Part shown: piece after piece, positions 59,262 through 64,000 of the stretch
Numbering within the stretch: position 1 is the stretch's first letter
Layout of the letters: the number at the start of each line of letters is the position of its first letter
Assembly (NCBI RefSeq): GCF_023509015.1
Contig: NZ_CP094975.1
Coordinates: 6,441,501-6,505,500, forward strand
From: Pseudomonas abieticivorans
Lineage (GTDB): Bacteria; Pseudomonadota; Gammaproteobacteria; Pseudomonadales; Pseudomonadaceae
Direction: 5' to 3'
Length of the DNA: 64,000 nucleotides
Notes under the pieces: generated by a model
Databases searched by the model: none
Seen by the model: only the letters and a program-made list of their open reading frames with translations
Told to the model about the DNA's origin: nothing
Program-made: the position numbers and the translations under genes

Positions 59262-60160
59262 AGCGCACTCGCCTTGAGCCCGGAACCCGGCACCTGTCGA
59301 CCGTCCTCATAGCGGTAAACCCCGTGCCCGGTCTTGCGACCCAGGCGCCCGGCCGCCACCATCTTGATGATCAATGGGCAGGGCCGAAACTTCTCGCCCA
59401 GGGTTTGATGCAAGTAACGCAACACCGACAGCCGCGTGTCCCAGCCGGTCAGGTCGCCCAACTCCAGCGGCCCCATGGGGTGGTTGAAACCCAGCCGCAA
59501 GGCGGTGTCGATGTCTTCGGCGCTGGCAGTGCCCTCCTGCAGCATCCACATCGCCTCGTTGCCCAGCAGCGCGGACATGCGGCTGGTGGTCAGCCCAGGG
59601 GACTCGTTGACCACGATCGAGGTCTTGCCCAACTGCTCGCACAAGGCGCGGGTACGGGCCACCACCTCATCGCTGGTGGCCAGGCCACGCACCAGTTCGA
59701 TCAGCTTCATTTTGTGCACGGGGTTGAAGAAGTGCATGCCGATCACTCGGTCCGCACCGGGCACCGAGGCGGCGATCTCGGTCACGCTGAGCGCCGAGGT
59801 GTTGGTCGCGATGATCGCGTCCTCCGCCAACAGCGCCGCCGCCTGGCCAATCACCGCTTTTTTCACGGCCAACTGCTCGGACACCGTCTCCACCAGCCAA
59901 TGAGCGCCGGTGGCCGCGTCATTCAAGTCGCTACCGGTGTGCAGGTTGGCCAGGGCTGCCCCGGCCTGTTCCTCACTGACCTTGCCCAGGCGCACGCCGT
60001 CGGCAAGGATTTTTTCGATGCTGGCCCGGCTCTGGGCTAAAGCATCCCCGTTCGTGTCGACCAACAGCGTGGTAAACCCTGAGCTTGCAAACGCGTGCGC
60101 GATGCCGGTGCCCATCAACCCAGCCCCCACCACCACTACTTTTTGTTGTTTGGCGTTCAT
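59258..60160 (-). CDS. 3-hydroxyacyl-CoA dehydrogenase
   Basis: A 300-aa FadB2/PaaH-type enzyme. NAD loop GAGLMGTG (12-19), catalytic His143 with Glu155 in HFFNPVHKMKLIE, and the C-terminal dimer domain (NHPMGPLELGDLTGWD). ATG 60160 chosen; the open frame extends to 60322 only inside the FAH-family gene. Acts between crotonase and thiolase. Confidence 0.92.
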   Translation of the reverse strand: MNAKQQKVVVVGAGLMGTGIAHAFASSGFTTLLVDTNGDALAQSRASIEKILADGVRLGKVSEEQAGAALANLHTGSDLNDAATGAHWLVETVSEQLAVKKAVIGQAAALLAEDAIIATNTSALSVTEIAASVPGADRVIGMHFFNPVHKMKLIELVRGLATSDEVVARTRALCEQLGKTSIVVNESPGLTTSRMSALLGNEAMWMLQEGTASAEDIDTALRLGFNHPMGPLELGDLTGWDTRLSVLRYLHQTLGEKFRPCPLIIKMVAAGRLGRKTGHGVYRYEDGRQVPGSGLKASAL

Positions 60161-60173
60161 GTCTGGCTCTCGA

Positions 60174-61025
60174 TTAGACGCGGATTTTCTTGCCGACCAC
60201 ATTGCGCAGCGTGCCGATACCCTCGACGCTGGCCTCCACCACATCACCCTCGTGCAGGAACAGGCCGGTGCCCATGCCAACGCCCGCTGGCGAACCGGTG
60301 AACAGCACGTCGCCACAGGCAAAACTGGAGCGTTGCTGCACGAAGCGAATCAACTGCCCCACATCCCAGGTCATTTCGGCGGTGCTGCCGTCTTGCCGTA
60401 CCTGGCCATTGACCTTCAAGGTCAGGCGCAGCTTGGGCGAACCTTCGGCAAACTCGTCCTTGGTGACGATCCAGGGGCCAAGGCCGGTGGTCTGGTCCTG
60501 GCTCTTGGCGGCGAACAAGTCCATGCCAATGCCCGCCGCGCCGCTGCGCTGCAGGTCGCGGGCACTGACGTCGTTGCCCACCGTGTACCCCAGCACGCAG
60601 GCCAGCGGGTTTTCCAGGTCAATTTCCGACGTGCCGATCACTGCCACCAGCTCGACTTCGTGATCAAGCTCCTCGGTCAAAGGTGGAAAGCGAATCGGGT
60701 CATGGGCGCCGATCAACGCACCGTAGGCCTTGAGAAAGGCCACCGGCTGGGCCGGCGCATTCAAGCCAAACTCCACCAGATGCTTGGCGTAGTTGGCCCC
60801 GGCCACCACCACCCGGTTGACCGGTTCGATGGGTGGCAGCAGGCGCACCTTGGACAACGGCAGCGAGGGCCCGGCGATACGCACCGAGCTGATGCCGCGA
60901 CCGGCGGCCACCGCCGGCGCCCAATCCTTGAACTCGCCGGAAATCGGCGTCACTTCATTTTGCGCAATGTCGACCACTGCCCAGAAAATCCCGGACTCGA
61001 AGTACTCGCAGCGGGCGATTTTCAT
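60174..61025 (-). CDS. Fumarylacetoacetate hydrolase-family enzyme
   Basis: A 283-aa FAH-fold enzyme: VVAGANYAKHLVEFG, HEVELVAVIG and NDVSARDLQ carry metal and substrate contacts, with GDVLFTGSPAGVG near the end. ATG 61025 overlaps the amidohydrolase stop by one base (TGATG). Distinct from the FAH copy at 19318. Likely hydrolyses or hydrates a diketo acid from ring cleavage (inference). Confidence 0.9.
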   Translation of the reverse strand: MKIARCEYFESGIFWAVVDIAQNEVTPISGEFKDWAPAVAAGRGISSVRIAGPSLPLSKVRLLPPIEPVNRVVVAGANYAKHLVEFGLNAPAQPVAFLKAYGALIGAHDPIRFPPLTEELDHEVELVAVIGTSEIDLENPLACVLGYTVGNDVSARDLQRSGAAGIGMDLFAAKSQDQTTGLGPWIVTKDEFAEGSPKLRLTLKVNGQVRQDGSTAEMTWDVGQLIRFVQQRSSFACGDVLFTGSPAGVGMGTGLFLHEGDVVEASVEGIGTLRNVVGKKIRV

Positions 61026-62089
61026 CAGGCACCTACCTTGCCCAACTTGGCCGGGTCCAGGTGCAGCAAGCGGCAAGCGTTCTCATAGCGGATCTTGCGC
61101 AAATCGCCGTCCGACAGGCGCAGGCCATCGGTCAGGTCGTGACGCACGGCGTCGCTGCCACCGAAGTTGCTGCCGTACAGCACGTGGTCGGCGCCAATGA
61201 TGTCGACCAGGGCCTGGCGCATCGGCACTTCGTGCAGTTCCACGTCGAAGTAGAAGTTCTTCATGTACTCCAGCAGCGGCTTCTTGTTGTACTTGACGTC
61301 CAGGTTCTCGTTGGTCTTGGCCAGGCGGCCCAACTGGTACGGCACGTAACCGCCACCGTGGGTGATGTACACCTTAAGGTCCGGGAAGCGATCGAGCACG
61401 CCACCACAGATCAGATTCCAGAAGCAGCGTGTCTCGTCGTACTGCATGCCGACGATGGCCGTGGTTTCGTAACGATCGTCGTTGGCTTTCTTGCCCCAGG
61501 TGACGGACTGGTTGTAGCCGTGGATGAACATCGGCAGGTCCAGGTCGCACAGGGTGCGCCACACCACGTCCAGCTCCGGCGAGTCAAACTCCAAGCCACC
61601 GAAGTTGGCGCCACCGGCCACCATGCCCTTGGCACCCAGTTCGGTGCAGGCGTAGCGAAGCTCGGCGGCCGCCGCCTCAGGCGAGTTCAACGGCACGTGT
61701 GCCCAGAACATCAGGCGGTCCGGTGCTGCCGAGCAGTATTCGGCCAGGGTGCTGTTCACCGTGCGAGCGAACGGCACGGCGAACTCAGCCTCGGTCCAGT
61801 ACATGTAGCAATGGGAAGGCACCGAGACCACTTGCAGGTTCTGCCCCGCCTTGTCCATGCCCGCCAGGCGCACCTTCGGGTCGGCCCAGCGTGACAGGTA
61901 CTCCTCGAGCTTGGGGCCATTGCCGGCGCGCACGGCTGCCTTACGCTCGGGCGAGCCGAGGCCCAGGATCCAGTCCCCCACGCGCAGCTTGATGTCGCCG
62001 TCGGCGTGCTGTTCGAAGAACGGCCCCCAGTGAGGGTGCTGGTTGTAGTAGCCCGGGTGGGGAGCGTGGGCGTGGAGATCGATGAGCAT
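61025..62089 (-). CDS. Amidohydrolase-2 family (ACMSD-like) decarboxylase/hydrolase
   Basis: A 354-aa TIM-barrel enzyme with the standard HxH (His6/His8 in LIDLHAHAPH), MFIHGYN middle His, VYITHGGGY and a late YGSNFGGSD Asp. Resembles 2-amino-3-carboxymuconate-semialdehyde decarboxylase-like proteins. ATG 62089 follows GAGG; first gene of the leftward operon, overlapping the next gene. Pairs with the second ACMSD-like protein at 54736. Confidence 0.88.
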   Translation of the reverse strand: MLIDLHAHAPHPGYYNQHPHWGPFFEQHADGDIKLRVGDWILGLGSPERKAAVRAGNGPKLEEYLSRWADPKVRLAGMDKAGQNLQVVSVPSHCYMYWTEAEFAVPFARTVNSTLAEYCSAAPDRLMFWAHVPLNSPEAAAAELRYACTELGAKGMVAGGANFGGLEFDSPELDVVWRTLCDLDLPMFIHGYNQSVTWGKKANDDRYETTAIVGMQYDETRCFWNLICGGVLDRFPDLKVYITHGGGYVPYQLGRLAKTNENLDVKYNKKPLLEYMKNFYFDVELHEVPMRQALVDIIGADHVLYGSNFGGSDAVRHDLTDGLRLSDGDLRKIRYENACRLLHLDPAKLGKVGA

Positions 62090-62384
62090 GTCTAGGTACC
62101 TCGAGGTTGGCACTTTTTTGTTGGTTGTTAGCGCGGTGCCTGGCCGCGGCGAAGGTCGGTTCGCCGCAACCAGGTAAAGCCGAACGGCTCGCTGCTAAGG
62201 CCTGAGCTTAAATTTAAATTGAGCAGAAATCAAAATACTGTTCATATTATTTTTAGCCAGGCACGCAGAAGCCCATTCCAGAGCCCTCAAGGCGCTGCGA
62301 TGCAAAGGGCACCCAGGTCAAAACCTGGCGCATTCAGCGAAAAGGAAGCGTTTTGCAGGCCGGAAAACGACGGCACGAAAATGC
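62090..62384. promoter_or_regulatory. Intergenic promoter region of the CoA cluster
   Basis: Nearly 300 bp without a gene. It holds an AT-rich tract (62205-62260) with the palindrome TTAAATTTAA (62208-62217) and TGTTCATATTATT (62239-62251), likely the operon promoter and a TetR site. A short frame at 62219-62443 has no family likeness. Confidence 0.55.
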
Positions 62385-62408
62385 AAAAGCCCCCGAAATT
62401 CGGGGGCT
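62385..62408 (-). terminator. Rho-independent terminator after tetR
   Basis: AGCCCCCGAA (62388-62397) pairs with TTCGGGGGCT (62399-62408); in the minus direction four T follow, then GCATTTT. It is 31 bp past the tetR stop and isolates tetR from the catabolic operon. Confidence 0.85.
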
Positions 62409-62439
62409 CTCGCAACGCAAGGGGGATAAAACGTCGGGT

Positions 62440-63180
62440 TTAGCGGCGGGTGCGCGAGGTGGAGCCCATGATCAGCGCGCCAAGCAGTTTTTTAACCCGC
62501 ACGGGGAATAAACGACGGCCTGCGGCCTCGGGCACCAGGATTTCGCTCAAGACGTAGCGGATGATCATTTCACAGATCAATTCGCGGTCCAGGCGCACGC
62601 CAAGGCGCTCGTCCCAGTCATCGAAAACGATGCCCAGGCCGTCTTGGAAACGCACGATCGAGTCGTGAAAGATCCGCCGGAAAAACCCCAGCGCGTAGTC
62701 GGGTGCGACCACCAGCAGGCGACGTGCCCGGCTTTGCTCCAAGTAGTTATCCAGGTAGGCGAACAAGGCGTTGAGGCGCGCTTCGGGGTCGGTGATGTGG
62801 CCCAGCTCCTGGGACAGGGAGCTGTGGAAGCTTTCGCGCTTGTGTCGCGAAAACGTGTCCAACAGGTCTTCTTGCGAAGCGAAGTACCGATAAAAAGTGC
62901 CGCGCGAAACACCTGCCACTTGGCACACATCGAGGATCGAGATGCGATCGGCACCCGACATCAGCACCACTTCTTCAGTGGCCTTGAGGATGTTGGCGAT
63001 GGTTTCTTCTGAACGGCGATTAGGTTTGACAGGGCTGTTGGTCGCCGCTTTGACACCCGCGCGACGCTCTACCGGCTTGGCTGCAGGCGGGCTGACTGGC
63101 GCCACCGCAGGCTTCTTTGCCTTCGTGCTTTTGGCAGCGGGAGAAGGCGTTTGCGCCTTTTGGGAAGCGGGTTTTGGCAT
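62440..63180 (-). CDS. TetR-family regulator with Ala/Pro/Lys-rich N-terminal tail
   Basis: A 246-aa TetR regulator. Residues 1-55 are a disordered basic tail (AKSTKAKKPAVAPVSPPAAK), uncommon in the family; the HTH follows at ~58-105 (SILDVCQVAGVSRGTFYRYF), then a long helical ligand domain. Divergent from the acyl-CoA ligase at 63363 and terminated before the catabolic operon, so it likely represses both with an acyl-CoA as inducer. Confidence 0.87.
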   Translation of the reverse strand: MPKPASQKAQTPSPAAKSTKAKKPAVAPVSPPAAKPVERRAGVKAATNSPVKPNRRSEETIANILKATEEVVLMSGADRISILDVCQVAGVSRGTFYRYFASQEDLLDTFSRHKRESFHSSLSQELGHITDPEARLNALFAYLDNYLEQSRARRLLVVAPDYALGFFRRIFHDSIVRFQDGLGIVFDDWDERLGVRLDRELICEMIIRYVLSEILVPEAAGRRLFPVRVKKLLGALIMGSTSRTRR

Positions 63181-63362
63181 GGCGTGATGAGCTCATGAAA
63201 AATAAAGATGAGAAACATTAACACAGGATCTGTGCATAAATAACACAACATGTTCAACTTATTGCTAAAGACATTATTTGATTTTTTATCTAGAATGCGA
63301 TTCTCTCATCAAAATAAAATCAGGCGAGCCACCCGCTTTTGGCGCCTAAACGGAGAACAGAC
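63181..63362. promoter_or_regulatory. Divergent promoter region tetR/acyl-CoA ligase
   Basis: 182 bp, strongly AT-rich compared with its flanks, with AACATGTT (63248-63255) inside ACACAACATGTTCAACTTATT-like text (63243 onward) and TATCTAGAATGCG as a possible -10 region for the ligase. Likely binding area for the TetR. Confidence 0.55.
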
Positions 63363-64000
63363 ATGGGCAGCACCGGAAATGCCGAGACATGGGCAGTGGG
63401 AGATCGAGACACGGTCATCGATGCGTTAGAGCGTTCAGTAGCAAGGCACCCAGACAAAATCCTGTTGGATTTCAGCGGCGAGTTATACACATATTCACAG
63501 GTTGACTCACTTTCCACAAAAATGGCTAACGCGCTGGCCGTTCTGGGGGTCAAGGCTGGCGAAACCGTGCTGACGATGCTGGACAACAACATCGATGCGG
63601 TGACCACCTGGCTGGCCATCAACAAGCTGTGCGCCGTCAGCGTGCCCATCAACACGGCGCTCAAGGGCGAGTTCCTGCGCCACCAGATCGCCGATACCGG
63701 CACATCGCTGGTGATCTGCGAAGCGGCCTACCTGTCGCGCATCACCCCCTTGGCGGAACAGCTGCACGACGTCCGGCACATTCTTCATCGCGGCCCATTG
63801 GCAAGCGTGGCCGATTGCCGAATTCGCATCGCCCCCCTGGACGATCTGCGTGGCAACGACACCACGCCCCTGCCCGGCAAACCGCAACCGTCGGACCTGG
63901 CCTGCCTGATCTATACCTCCGGCACCACGGGCCCGTCCAAGGGCTGCATGATCAGCTACAACTTCATGTGCAACCTGGCACGCCTGCAATTGCGCGCAGG
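63363..64000 (+). CDS. AMP-forming acyl-CoA synthetase, N-terminal part
   Basis: The first ~212 residues of an ANL-superfamily acid-CoA ligase; the rest lies beyond the window. The ATP-phosphate loop YTSGTTGPSKG is at 184-194, and the preceding fold (AxxLxxLGVKAGETVLTMLDN, GAxxVPINTALKGE-like) is typical. GGAG sits 7 bp before ATG 63363. It would activate the carboxylic-acid substrate of the opposite cluster to its CoA thioester. Confidence 0.9.
   Translation, partial: MGSTGNAETWAVGDRDTVIDALERSVARHPDKILLDFSGELYTYSQVDSLSTKMANALAVLGVKAGETVLTMLDNNIDAVTTWLAINKLCAVSVPINTALKGEFLRHQIADTGTSLVICEAAYLSRITPLAEQLHDVRHILHRGPLASVADCRIRIAPLDDLRGNDTTPLPGKPQPSDLACLIYTSGTTGPSKGCMISYNFMCNLARLQLRA

Overview
The window is G+C-rich DNA with Pseudomonas-type features: REP elements built on TAGGAGCGGATTTATCCGCG, dense operons with ATGA or TAATG overlaps, and many LysR, TetR and GntR regulators. 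I infer a fluorescent-group Pseudomonas, in a catabolic and accessory part of the chromosome. I saw no rRNA, tRNA, transposase, integrase, prophage or CRISPR array.

Layout. (A) 1-3982: SDR, iron alcohol dehydrogenase, Baeyer-Villiger-type monooxygenase and esterase, a classic alcohol-to-ketone-to-ester-to-acid plus alcohol route. (B) 4065-11187: amino-acid permease, SDR, class-III aminotransferase, alpha/beta hydrolase, PhyH-type dioxygenase and a soluble PAS chemoreceptor. (C) 11386-14302: divergent SDR-MFS and LysR unit. (D) 14324-16146: folE, folX and a GntR/FCD regulator. (E) 16151-21066: Tsx-like porin, amidohydrolase, hydrolase and FAH-family enzyme with a second GntR. (F) 21108-27950: a 104-bp tandem REP array, then a minus-strand operon of deleted gntR, siderophore-interacting reductase, TonB receptor, RhtX/FptX-type permease and a guaB (IMP dehydrogenase) gene. 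(G) 28077-36525: two TetR genes, an unknown 141-aa protein, a three-gene RND efflux pump, a small monooxygenase and a LysR fragment. (H) 36528-39782: MFS exporter, carboxymuconolactone-decarboxylase-like protein, aldo/keto reductase pseudogene and SDR. (I) 39779-50311: alcohol dehydrogenase, exported double-CMD protein, periplasmic aldehyde oxidase PaoABC, three LysR genes, cupin and PRC-barrel protein. (J) 50442-64000: a large CoA-dependent catabolic cluster (amidohydrolases, FAH, 3-hydroxyacyl-CoA dehydrogenase, thiolase, P450, three acyl-CoA dehydrogenases, a crotonase) facing a TetR gene and a divergent acyl-CoA ligase that runs off the end.

The most interesting signal is a promoter/operator box, core ATGGGATGTTAGGATCTAT, found four times with an identical 16-base core (ATGGGATGTTAGGATC) and once as a variant. 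It precedes folE-folX, the GntR/FCD gene, the gntR-remnant/siderophore/guaB operon, the unknown 141-aa gene and the RND pump. In four sites it lies in a sigma70-like promoter of the same geometry, with TAGGAT as -10. One regulator therefore appears to link guanine-nucleotide synthesis (guaB), GTP-to-pterin synthesis (folE, folX), iron-chelate uptake and reduction, and efflux. A second copy of the regulator, at the head of the siderophore operon, has lost its middle by deletion. I know of no described system with this composition; its physiological purpose is unknown and any functional reading is inference.
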